A stretch of DNA of 64,000 nucleotides from Methylomonas subterranea (GTDB lineage Bacteria > Pseudomonadota > Gammaproteobacteria > Methylococcales > Methylomonadaceae): positions 1 to 64,000 of the forward strand of contig NZ_JANIBJ010000010.1 in the NCBI RefSeq assembly GCF_024505185.1, read 5' to 3'. Made by a program: the position numbers and the translations under genes. Shown here piece after piece: positions 56,847 through 64,000 of the stretch (positions are counted from its first letter, which is position 1; every line of letters starts with the position of its first letter). The notes below the pieces were generated by a model, which worked only from the letters and a program-made list of their open reading frames with translations, was not told the origin of the DNA and made no database searches.

Positions 56847-57896
56847 TCAACCCAAAATTTCGATGAATTGATCGACCTGCCGCCGCCGGGTGGCGAAACT
56901 GGTGACCAGGCGCAACAACACTTCATTCTCCCCCAACAGCTCTGGCTTGGAATGAGGCGGATTCCAGACATAAAAAATGGCGCCCCGTTGCTTCAGGTAC
57001 TCGGCACGCTCTTTATCCACAATACAAAAAACTTCGTTGGCCCCGGCCGGCCACGCCAGGCGGGCATGCTTGGAAGCGCGGATTCCGTTTTGCAGGCACC
57101 GCGCCATGTCATTGGCATGCCGCGCCAGTTCCAACCAGAGGCCGTCGGTCAAATAAGCCTCAAACTGGCAGGCGATAAAGCGGGTTTTGGAAAACAGCTG
57201 TGCGGCCCGCTTACGAATGAATGGTAAGTCCCTGGCCATCTCGGGCCGCATAAAAACTAGCGCTTCCGCGCACCAGCAGCCGTTCTTGGTGGCGCCGAAG
57301 GAAATAATGTCGACGCCGAGTTTCCAGGTCAACTCGGCCGGCGACAAATTGAGGGCAACCAAGGCGTTAGCGAAACGCGCGCCATCCATGTGCAGGGGTA
57401 ATTGTTTTTGTTGAGCGATGTTTGCGATTGCCGCGATTTCATCCGTACCGTACAAAGTGCCGATTTCCGTGGCCTGGGTGATGGATATCGCCATCGGTTG
57501 GCCGCTGTGGACAAAACCCGGCGGAAAACGGTTGATTTCGGCGATAAGATGGCGCGGATCGATTTTGCCGTTTTCCCCATCCACCGGCGCAAGCCGGGCA
57601 CCATGAGTAAAGAACTCCGGCGCGCCGCATTCGTCCTCGATCAAATGCGCCTCCCTATGACAAAAAGTGACGCCGCCCGGCCGGTTTACCGCCGCCAACG
57701 CCAGGGAATTGGCCGCGGTGCCCGTGCCGACAAAGAAAACCGCCACTTCGCGTTCGAACAGGTCGTTGAATTTTTGTTCAACCAGCCTGTCCAGCTCGCT
57801 GGCGCCGTAGGGTACGGAAAAACCGCCCGACTCCTCCAGCAGCCGCCGCGCAATCACGGGGTGGGCACCCGCCCAGTTATCCGAACCAAATATCAT
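56847..57896 (-). CDS. Low-specificity L-threonine aldolase family enzyme
   Basis: A 349-residue PLP enzyme from the ATG at 57896 (the longer frame to 57947 adds a poor tail). The pattern is 'FGSDNWAGAHPVIARRLLEE', 'PLHMDGARFANALVALN' and the PLP lysine in 'FGATKNGCWCAEAL'. It cleaves L-threonine or L-allo-threonine to glycine and acetaldehyde, or works in reverse. It faces the BLUF gene with 13 bases between the stops. Confidence 0.92.
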   Translation of the reverse strand: MIFGSDNWAGAHPVIARRLLEESGGFSVPYGASELDRLVEQKFNDLFEREVAVFFVGTGTAANSLALAAVNRPGGVTFCHREAHLIEDECGAPEFFTHGARLAPVDGENGKIDPRHLIAEINRFPPGFVHSGQPMAISITQATEIGTLYGTDEIAAIANIAQQKQLPLHMDGARFANALVALNLSPAELTWKLGVDIISFGATKNGCWCAEALVFMRPEMARDLPFIRKRAAQLFSKTRFIACQFEAYLTDGLWLELARHANDMARCLQNGIRASKHARLAWPAGANEVFCIVDKERAEYLKQRGAIFYVWNPPHSKPELLGENEVLLRLVTSFATRRRQVDQFIEILG

Positions 57897-57984
57897 CACA
57901 GTTTCTCCTGACCTGTAACCACGCCAAGGGCTTAGGATTCCGCCCAAAATAACTTCCGCATTCTATTCCCGCCGGAGGCTATCG

Positions 57985-58045
57985 TGAAAGCCAATCAGTC
58001 CCTTCTCCCGCCGCACCCGCGGGGCATAAAGGAGAAGGTTAGGAT
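57985..58045. repeat. Worn hairpin repeat (CCTTCTCC..GGAGAAGG)
   Basis: CCTTCTCC and GGAGAAGG are complementary arms around GC-rich bases, followed by TTAGGATGAGGG. The order matches the same dispersed family as the piece at 28786-28835, but both are degraded. Confidence 0.45.
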
Positions 58046-58234
58046 GAGGGATCAGCGAAGTAATTAGGAACGGGTTCCTTATGGCCGCTATTTTCCGAAC
58101 GCTTCCCTATCCGCGCATGGGCGCCGACAAGGGATGGATAAAAAGTTCGATTTATCCGCCGACTCTTTTAATTTAATCATAATCAAAACTTCACGGCATT
58201 TTAAGGCGGCAACGTTAGAATCCTCACGCCCGAT

Positions 58235-58293
58235 CCGGTTTATGGGATTTTGTCCCGCCAGCCTCATTCGCCTTGGCGGTGCAGACAAACCGG
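58235..58293 (+). promoter_or_regulatory. Possible three-way-junction leader RNA
   Basis: CCGGTTT (58235-58241) pairs with AAACCGG (58287-58293). Inside, GGGA/TCCC (58244-58256) and CGCCA/TGGCG (58256-58278, sharing one base) form two hairpins, giving a three-way junction that ends 35 bases before the start of a small gene. No known riboswitch core was recognised. Confidence 0.3.
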
Positions 58294-58328
58294 GGTTTCG
58301 GGCGAACCGGCAAGAAGGGGGAACAGAC

Positions 58329-58466
58329 ATGAAAAACAAAACAACCGCCAATAATGATCTTTATAAAACCATGGGCTATGCCGCGCTAATGTTGAGCCTA
58401 TCCCTTCCGCTTTCCATCTTGGTCATGCAGATATTCGACTTCATTTTGGACAACAAGGGCATCTGA
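58329..58466 (+). CDS. 45-residue single-pass membrane protein
   Basis: The frame 'MKNKTTANNDLYKTMGYAAL' onward has one strong membrane helix ('ALMLSLSLPLSILVMQIFDFIL') and a short charged end. AAGGGGG stands nine bases before the ATG, which supports translation. The larger frame around it is not needed. I do not recognise the family; similar small membrane peptides often modify a transporter or enzyme. It is alone between divergent or convergent neighbours. Confidence 0.65.
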   Translation: MKNKTTANNDLYKTMGYAALMLSLSLPLSILVMQIFDFILDNKGI

Positions 58467-58613
58467 CGAAGCCTTCCGGCGGTAATTTGATCCCCGCCCC
58501 GTAATCCGCTACGTTCCGGCTCACTGAAAAAACATTCCAACGCCGGAAACGCTGAAATCGCCAAGAAAATCCAAGCGTTCGACTCTTTATAACCTTTGGC
58601 GGCGCGCCGTTTC

Positions 58614-59825
58614 TCAGCGAATCAGCTGATTCATTTCGAATATCGGCAACAAAATCGCCAGCACGATGAGCAACACCAGCAAGCCCATGCTTAAAATCAG
58701 CGCCGGCTCGAACAGCCCCATGGTCAGTTCGGTCAGATCCTGCATGTCGCGTTCCTGGTCATCGGCGGCGCTTTCCAACATGCGCGGCAACTGGCCGCTG
58801 GCCTCGCCGCTGGCGACCAGATGTATGGTCACCGGCGGAAATAGTCGGCTGGTTTCCAGAGCCTTATTAAGGCTCTGCCCCTCCCGCACTCTCAGCGCGG
58901 CGGTTTCCACGGCTTTGCGCATGGCGTCGTTGGCCAGTACCTGGCTGGAAATTCTCAAAGCCACCAGCAATTCCACGCCGCTGTTGGTCAAAATGGCCAG
59001 CGTGCGGGTAAAGCGGGCGTTGTTGATGCCGCGGGAAAACTTGCTCACTATCGGCGTATTCAACAGCCAGCGGTGAAACAGCATGCGCGGTTTATCCCGC
59101 CGCAATACCAGTTTGGCCGCCAAACCGGCCAGCGCGGCCAACAGCAACAACAGCAAGCCGTAACGCTGAAAAAATCCGCTGCAGGCGATCAAACCCTGGG
59201 TAATGCCGGGCAGTTCCCGCCCCGTCTTGTCGAACACCCCGGTAATTTCCGGCACCACGTAAGTCAACAAGCCTATCACCACCAACAGAGACACCAGAGT
59301 CAACAGAACCGGATAAATCATTGCCATTTGCAATTTACGATGCAACTGGCCCTTGTCGCTCAAATAATCCGCCAGTTTTTCCAGTACCTGATCCAGCTTG
59401 CCGGACGATTCGCCGGCCTCGATGGTGGCCCGATACAAGGGCGGAAAGGTGCTGGGAAACCACTGGCAGGCCTGGGCCAGACTCTGGCCTTCCAACACCC
59501 GGCTTCTGACCGCCAGCAAAATCCGCCGCGCCTTGGCCGATTCCAGTTGCCGCGCCACGATGGCCAGGGCTTCGTCTATGGCCAGACCGGATTTCAACAG
59601 GGCCGCCAGTTGCCGGGTGATATGCGCCAGCGCCCGCATACCTATGCGTTGTTGCCAGAGCCGCAAACCACCGCCGGCTTCCTTTTTACGGACTTCCTGT
59701 ATATCCAACAGCGTCAGACCCCGACTCTTCAGCTGCTGGCGGGCGGTTTTGGCGCTATCGCTTTCCAGCGCGCCCTTAAGGCCGCGGCCTTGCTTGTCTA
59801 TCGCCTGATATTCGAAGGCCGGCAT
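58614..59825 (-). CDS. gspF: Type II secretion inner-membrane protein GspF
   Basis: A 403-residue polytopic platform protein. It has two related T2SSF halves with 'ITRQLAALLKSGLAIDEAL' and 'FTRTLAILTNSGVELLVAL', each followed by a membrane helix, and a last helix 'LILSMGLLVLLIVLAILLPIFEM'. It couples the GspE ATPase to pseudopilus assembly. It starts three bases after gspE and is the last gene of the set; gspG-M are not in the window after it. Confidence 0.95.
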   Translation of the reverse strand: MPAFEYQAIDKQGRGLKGALESDSAKTARQQLKSRGLTLLDIQEVRKKEAGGGLRLWQQRIGMRALAHITRQLAALLKSGLAIDEALAIVARQLESAKARRILLAVRSRVLEGQSLAQACQWFPSTFPPLYRATIEAGESSGKLDQVLEKLADYLSDKGQLHRKLQMAMIYPVLLTLVSLLVVIGLLTYVVPEITGVFDKTGRELPGITQGLIACSGFFQRYGLLLLLLAALAGLAAKLVLRRDKPRMLFHRWLLNTPIVSKFSRGINNARFTRTLAILTNSGVELLVALRISSQVLANDAMRKAVETAALRVREGQSLNKALETSRLFPPVTIHLVASGEASGQLPRMLESAADDQERDMQDLTELTMGLFEPALILSMGLLVLLIVLAILLPIFEMNQLIR

Positions 59826-59828
59826 GGT

Positions 59829-61355
59829 TTAGTCCTTCAACGTCATCCGCAAGGCTTCATCGAGACTGGTTTCGCCGGCCAGCACCTTGTCCAGCGCGCT
59901 TTGCTGAATACTGGGCGCCAGCGTGCGGGCATACTGCTCGAGCTCCATATCGCCGGCACCATCATGTATCCGTTTTGTCATGCCGCTATCCAGCGCTATC
60001 AATTCAAAAATCCCGGCCCGGCCCTTGTAGCCGTGGCCATAACAGAGCGGGCAACCCTGCGGCCGATAGACCTTCACGACGGCATCCGGCATCCCCGCAT
60101 ACCCCAGGCCGAGTAAATCCCGCCCATCGACGGCGGCCGCTTGCTTGCAATGCGGACACAACACCCGCACCAGGCGCTGGGCTATCACGCCGACCAGACT
60201 GGAAGCCAGCAAAAACGGCTCTACGCCCATGTCGCGCAAGCGGGTAATGGCGCCGACCGCGGTATTGGTATGCAGGGTGGACAGCACCAAATGCCCGGTC
60301 AAACTGGCCTGCACGGCGATTTCGGCGGTTTCCCGGTCGCGTATCTCTCCCACCATCACCACATCCGGGTCTTGCCGTAAAATGGCCCGCAAGCCCTTGG
60401 CGAAAGTCATTTCCACCTTGCTGTTGACCTGGGTCTGACCTATGCCGTCCAGGTAATATTCTATGGGGTCTTCCACGGTCAGAATATTGCGGCTGCGTTG
60501 ATTGAGCTGGTTGACGATGGCGTACAGGCTGGTGGTTTTACCGGAACCGGTGGGGCCGGTCACCAAAATGATGCCGTGCGGGCGGGCTATCATGCCTTGA
60601 ATACACTCCAACTCGCTCTGAGCCATGCCGACCTGCTTCAGGTTTAATTGATTGGCCTGCTTGTCCAGCAAGCGCAACACCACCCGCTCGCCGTGGCCGG
60701 ACGGCAGGGTCGATACCCGCACATCCACCGTGCGACCGCCGATATTCAGCGAGATGCGTCCATCCTGCGGCAGGCGTTTTTCGGCGATATCCAGTTTGGC
60801 CATCACTTTCAAGCGCGAAATTACCATGGGGGCGAATTCGCGCTGCGGCTCGATAATCTCCCGCAACACACCGTCCACCCGAAAGCGCACCACCATGCGC
60901 GCTTCGTAGGGCTCGATGTGTATGTCGGAGGCATTTTCCTTGACGGCTTCGGTCAGCAAGGCGTTGATCAGGCGAATGATCGGCGCTTCGTCCTCGCTTT
61001 CCAGCAAGTCTTCCGGCTTGGGCAGATGCTGGGCCATCTCGGATAAATCGAGATTTTCGTGCAGGTCATCGACCATTTGCCGGGCATGGCCGGCCTTATG
61101 TTCGTAGGCCGTTTGCAGGCGGCGCTCGAAATCCCGCTCGGAAACCGCTTCGAAAGGCGCCGCCCGCTCCAGCAGGCGTCTTACTTCCAGCAAGGCCGTC
61201 ACAGGCGCGTCCGGACGATAAACCACGCGAGCCTGTTGCGCCTCGTTGTAGACCACGACGACGCCGAAGCGCTTGGCAAAGCCGTAGCCGGGCATGCGCC
61301 TGGCCGCAGACACCGGTTCCGTTAATTCGCCGCTCGGCAATTCAAGGTTCGACAT
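59829..61355 (-). CDS. gspE: Type II secretion ATPase GspE
   Basis: A 508-residue hexameric ATPase at the cytoplasmic face. Walker A is 'GPTGSGKTTSLYA' near 258, Asp box 'VEDPIEY', Walker B 'VVMVGEIRDRETAE', His box 'LSTLHTNTA'. A zinc-binding tetracysteine (Cys-x2-Cys in 'CPHCKQ' and 'CPLCYGHGY') follows, as in true GspE. The start overlaps the end of gspD by 14 bases. Confidence 0.97.
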   Translation of the reverse strand: MSNLELPSGELTEPVSAARRMPGYGFAKRFGVVVVYNEAQQARVVYRPDAPVTALLEVRRLLERAAPFEAVSERDFERRLQTAYEHKAGHARQMVDDLHENLDLSEMAQHLPKPEDLLESEDEAPIIRLINALLTEAVKENASDIHIEPYEARMVVRFRVDGVLREIIEPQREFAPMVISRLKVMAKLDIAEKRLPQDGRISLNIGGRTVDVRVSTLPSGHGERVVLRLLDKQANQLNLKQVGMAQSELECIQGMIARPHGIILVTGPTGSGKTTSLYAIVNQLNQRSRNILTVEDPIEYYLDGIGQTQVNSKVEMTFAKGLRAILRQDPDVVMVGEIRDRETAEIAVQASLTGHLVLSTLHTNTAVGAITRLRDMGVEPFLLASSLVGVIAQRLVRVLCPHCKQAAAVDGRDLLGLGYAGMPDAVVKVYRPQGCPLCYGHGYKGRAGIFELIALDSGMTKRIHDGAGDMELEQYARTLAPSIQQSALDKVLAGETSLDEALRMTLKD

Positions 61356-63213
61356 TTAGAGGGTATTGATCGGTGGCGTCCGGCAACAGCGGCGGCTGCT
61401 CGTTGGGCAGCAACAGCAGTCCGTCCCGATTGAACTGCCGTTGCTGGTCGCGCATATAGCTGTATTTGTCTTGGGTCACGCCGGCGGCGGCTTCGCCTTC
61501 CCGCATGATGCGCGCTCTTAAAAACACCATCAGATTGGTCTTGTTGACCGTGGTACTGGTCGATTGAAACAAATAACCCAATAGTGGAATGTCCGAAAGC
61601 AGCGGCACCTTGTCGACCACTTCGTTGACGTCGTCCTTGATCAAACCGCCCAGCACCAGCACCTTGCCGTCGTCGACCAACACCGAGGTTTCGATCTGGC
61701 GCTTGTCGAAACTTTGTCCATCCTTACCGGTGACGCTGGACACTTCCTGGGTGACTTTCAACTTGACCGCATCGCCTTCGTTGATTTGCGGCAACACCTT
61801 GAGTTTGATGCCCACGTCCTGACGCTGCACGGTCGTGAAAGGGTTGCTGGCTCCCGAGGTATTGGTGGTGAAGCTGCCGGTATTTAACGGGATGTTCTGG
61901 CCGACGATGATGCTGGCTTCTTCGTTATCCATCGTCACCAGGGATGGAGTCGACAGAATGTTGACATCGGTATCGGTGGCGAAGGCATTGATCAAAGCCT
62001 TGATTTCGCTGCCGGCCAGATAGCCGACGCTCAAGCCCTTGCCCAGGGAAGTGACGAATTGCGAGAAATCCAGCGATTCCTTGCCGTCCTTGCTATAGGC
62101 ACCGAACACCTTGCTGCCTTCCTTGGTTTGCCATTCCACCCCCAGTTGCTGGTTCTTGTCGTAGCGCACTTCGGCAATGATGGCTTCGATATGCACTTGC
62201 GCCCGTCTGACGTCCAGTTGCCGCACCACGTTTTTCAAGGTACGCATCTTGTCGCGCGGCGCCGTGATAATCAGTGAATTGGAGGCTTCGTCGGCCCGCA
62301 CGTCGAACACTTTGTCGGCATGGGCCTTGGGCGTGGCCTTGTCGGCGGCCGCGTCCTTCAAGGCGCCCACTCCGGTCAAGGTTTCCACCAAGTCCTTGGC
62401 CAGAGCGTAACGCATGTATATCACTTCGGTGTCGCCGTCCTTTTCTATCGGCGCGTCCAAGTTGGCTATCAAGGCCCGCATTTGCAGCCGCGTATCCGAA
62501 TTGCCGCCGATGATGATGCTGTTGGTGCGCTCGTCCGCCACCAAGGGCGGCGGAGGCGTGGCTTTACCGGCATTGCCGGCGGTGAGCATATTGTTCAGCG
62601 GTTGAATCAGCTCCACCGCATTGCCGTGGCGCAGATTGATCACTTCGATGGCTTGGGCATCGCTTTTGTCGACCTGTCTGATCATCATTTCCAGCCGCGC
62701 CACGTTGGCGGCGGTATCCGAAATGATCACGGTATTGCTCTCGGGCACGGCCGCCATAAAGGCGTATTGCGGCATCAGCGGCATCAAGGTCTGCACCAGT
62801 TGATTGGCGTCGACATGCTGGACCTGCACGATGCGGGTTTGCTGTTCGTCGGCGTTTTTGGCATCGGGCCGCAACTCGCCCGGCGCTCCGTCCTGCTTGG
62901 CCGAAGTATTGGGCACAATTTTGACGATATTGCCGTTGGGCACCGCCGAGTAGCCGTGCACCTTCAATATCGACAGAAATACATCGTATACCTGTGCCGA
63001 CCGCATGGGAGTGGAGGTCACCACGGTAATGTTGCCGGTGATACGCGGGTCGACCACAAAATTTTTGCCGGTGGCGTCCGCCACGGTTTCGATCAAGGCC
63101 CGGATATCCACATCCTTGAGATTCAGCGAAAACTCCTGCTGCTCCGCCCAGCTGGTTTGGCATAACAAAACCAATAGCCAGCCCAGCCACGCGCGTGTTT
63201 TTTTAATTGCCAT
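61342..63213 (-). CDS. gspD: Type II secretion secretin GspD
   Basis: A 623-residue outer-membrane secretin with a signal peptide ('AWLGWLLVLLCQTSWA'). The N0 domain ('FSLNLKDVDIRALIETVAD') is followed by N1-N3 repeats and the secretin pore domain ('VDKVPLLSDIPLLGYLFQST'). The S-domain for a pilotin seems short ('NEQPPLLPDATDQYPLNVEP'). It opens the channel for folded exoproteins and lies between gspC and gspE. Confidence 0.95.
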   Translation of the reverse strand: MAIKKTRAWLGWLLVLLCQTSWAEQQEFSLNLKDVDIRALIETVADATGKNFVVDPRITGNITVVTSTPMRSAQVYDVFLSILKVHGYSAVPNGNIVKIVPNTSAKQDGAPGELRPDAKNADEQQTRIVQVQHVDANQLVQTLMPLMPQYAFMAAVPESNTVIISDTAANVARLEMMIRQVDKSDAQAIEVINLRHGNAVELIQPLNNMLTAGNAGKATPPPPLVADERTNSIIIGGNSDTRLQMRALIANLDAPIEKDGDTEVIYMRYALAKDLVETLTGVGALKDAAADKATPKAHADKVFDVRADEASNSLIITAPRDKMRTLKNVVRQLDVRRAQVHIEAIIAEVRYDKNQQLGVEWQTKEGSKVFGAYSKDGKESLDFSQFVTSLGKGLSVGYLAGSEIKALINAFATDTDVNILSTPSLVTMDNEEASIIVGQNIPLNTGSFTTNTSGASNPFTTVQRQDVGIKLKVLPQINEGDAVKLKVTQEVSSVTGKDGQSFDKRQIETSVLVDDGKVLVLGGLIKDDVNEVVDKVPLLSDIPLLGYLFQSTSTTVNKTNLMVFLRARIMREGEAAAGVTQDKYSYMRDQQRQFNRDGLLLLPNEQPPLLPDATDQYPLNVEP

Positions 63214-63234
63214 GCTGTTGAATTGAAGAGTGAA

Positions 63235-63768
63235 TTAGGGATTGGGCGCCGACAACGACAGGGGATTGGGGTCGAATTGCAGGGATTCGTTACGCTGCCG
63301 GCGTTCCAACAGTACCCGCGTTTTTTCGATACGCCTCAGCACCGCTTCTTCCGGCAGAGTGTCGCCTTCGCGGTACTTTTGTTGCATGCCATCGGCGTTT
63401 TGGATGATGGCGTAACGGTTAGCCGACGGGCCGGAAAGTAAAAAAGTCCCCAACAATTTGAGCCGCAAAGTGGTCGCCGCCACTTCGGCGGCCTCCTCTT
63501 CAACGCCGGTTTCTTCCCTTCCGAGTAAATGCCAGTCGGCGATATCCAGATAATCGGCGACAGGTTCTGCCGCCGGCGCCGGCGGCAACTCCTCGGCCGG
63601 CATCTCCGTGAATTCCGCCGGTCCGGGCCAACTAAACAAAACCCAAATCAGATACAGCGCGCTGGCAACGGCCGCCGCCAGCGGCGGCACCACTTGCCCG
63701 CCGAATGACAGGGTGGAAAATCGCGCCTTCGCGGTTTCGTTTACGGATAGTAGCCATAACTTCGTCAT
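63235..63768 (-). CDS. gspC: Type II secretion protein GspC, short form
   Basis: A 177-residue protein from the ATG at 63768. It has one membrane helix ('LAAAVASALYLIWVLFSW'), a Pro/Ala-rich linker, and the HR domain ('TTLRLKLLGTFLLSGPSANRYAIIQN', 'QQKYREGDTLPEEAVLRRIEKTRVLLE') that contacts the secretin. The C-terminal PDZ domain of longer GspC proteins is missing; the chain ends soon after HR. A longer frame to 63858 is possible. The gene is the first of the gspCDEF set. Confidence 0.85.
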   Translation of the reverse strand: MTKLWLLSVNETAKARFSTLSFGGQVVPPLAAAVASALYLIWVLFSWPGPAEFTEMPAEELPPAPAAEPVADYLDIADWHLLGREETGVEEEAAEVAATTLRLKLLGTFLLSGPSANRYAIIQNADGMQQKYREGDTLPEEAVLRRIEKTRVLLERRQRNESLQFDPNPLSLSAPNP

Positions 63769-64000
63769 GGCCGAATTATGCGAAGTCAATATGACTGTTT
63801 TATGACAGGAGGCGGATTCCCGACCGCTGGCCCGCTCCGATTCAATCAGGGACTGCAAGCGCCGGCGGCTGAGACGGGCATATTTACCCCGAACGGCCGG
63901 GTTACGGCAGGCCTGCCGTCAGCGCCGGCAGTCTGCATGAAAAAGAACTTTGTAATCAAACTGTTATAAAGCTGTAACAAAACAGCAGTATTCTGGCCGG

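Larger units (their letters stand above)
57897..58328. other. Intergenic region with a worn repeat and a leader
   Basis: About 430 bases between the aldolase start and the small membrane protein. It contains the worn CTTCTCCC-GGAGAAGG repeat (about 57985-58045) and the foldable leader at 58235-58293. A longer frame runs through from 58134 but has no ribosome site and no family. Confidence 0.5.

Noticed and set aside
58235-58293. Known c-di-GMP or cobalamin riboswitch
   Set aside because: The fold is a three-way junction but the conserved cores of these classes are absent.

Overview
The window looks like chromosomal DNA of a gammaproteobacterium, most likely a Methylococcales methanotroph close to Methylomonas. 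This rests on the flavour of the proteins (YejABEF, FabV, TatT-type TRAP transporter, many PAS-GGDEF-EAL proteins, hydrogenase genes) and on dispersed repeat families; no pmo, mxa or rRNA gene is present to prove it.

Layout. 1-334: two folded repeat elements. 334-972: a PIN toxin gene with a frameshifted tail and its small partner gene. 991-6972: the recA-recX-alaS block, read leftwards, with a pile of toxin-antitoxin modules wedged between recX and alaS (one intact VapBC-like pair, a nucleotidyltransferase with a HEPN gene cut short by a hairpin repeat, and a RelE-like toxin gene with a frameshift). 7080-8094: two small genes. 8165-17830: a yejABEF oligopeptide ABC transporter operon interrupted between yejE and yejF by an AAA ATPase / subtilisin pair that matches the IetAS antiphage system. 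18015-23749: fabV, trxC, a PaaK-like ligase, a peroxiredoxin and an unusual FHA / lytic transglycosylase fusion. 23992-25739: two identical tRNA-Glu genes, tRNA-Ala and gltX. 26052-28695: a vWA-OmpA lipoprotein, an SNase-like nuclease and a DUF1415 protein.

28860-34392 is the most striking locus: a leftward operon of NiFe-hydrogenase small subunit, large subunit, maturation protease and a protein with a Rieske domain, two PAS domains, GGDEF and EAL. The large subunit carries the residues that mark H2-sensing (regulatory) hydrogenases, so the operon reads as a hydrogen sensor that sets cyclic di-GMP. Two more c-di-GMP proteins follow: a hemerythrin-PAS5-GGDEF-EAL protein (40518-44267) and a binding-protein-PAS-GGDEF-EAL-BLUF protein (53477-56833). 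Oxygen/redox, hydrogen and blue light therefore all appear to feed one second messenger within 28 kb.

The rest: TPR, DUF2288, DoxX and cupin genes (34694-36822); a GH3 beta-glucosidase with a sugar MFS transporter (36894-40495); a small membrane protein; a polyphosphate:AMP phosphotransferase overlapping a TRAP transporter operon (45100-50255); an RlpA-like protein, a Bax-inhibitor-1 protein, a truncated hemoglobin, a YgjP-type metalloprotease and a thioredoxin-like protein (50507-53391); threonine aldolase; a 45-residue membrane protein with a foldable leader; and gspCDEF of a type II secretion system running off the right edge region (58614-63768). No CRISPR array, rRNA, transposase or prophage was seen.
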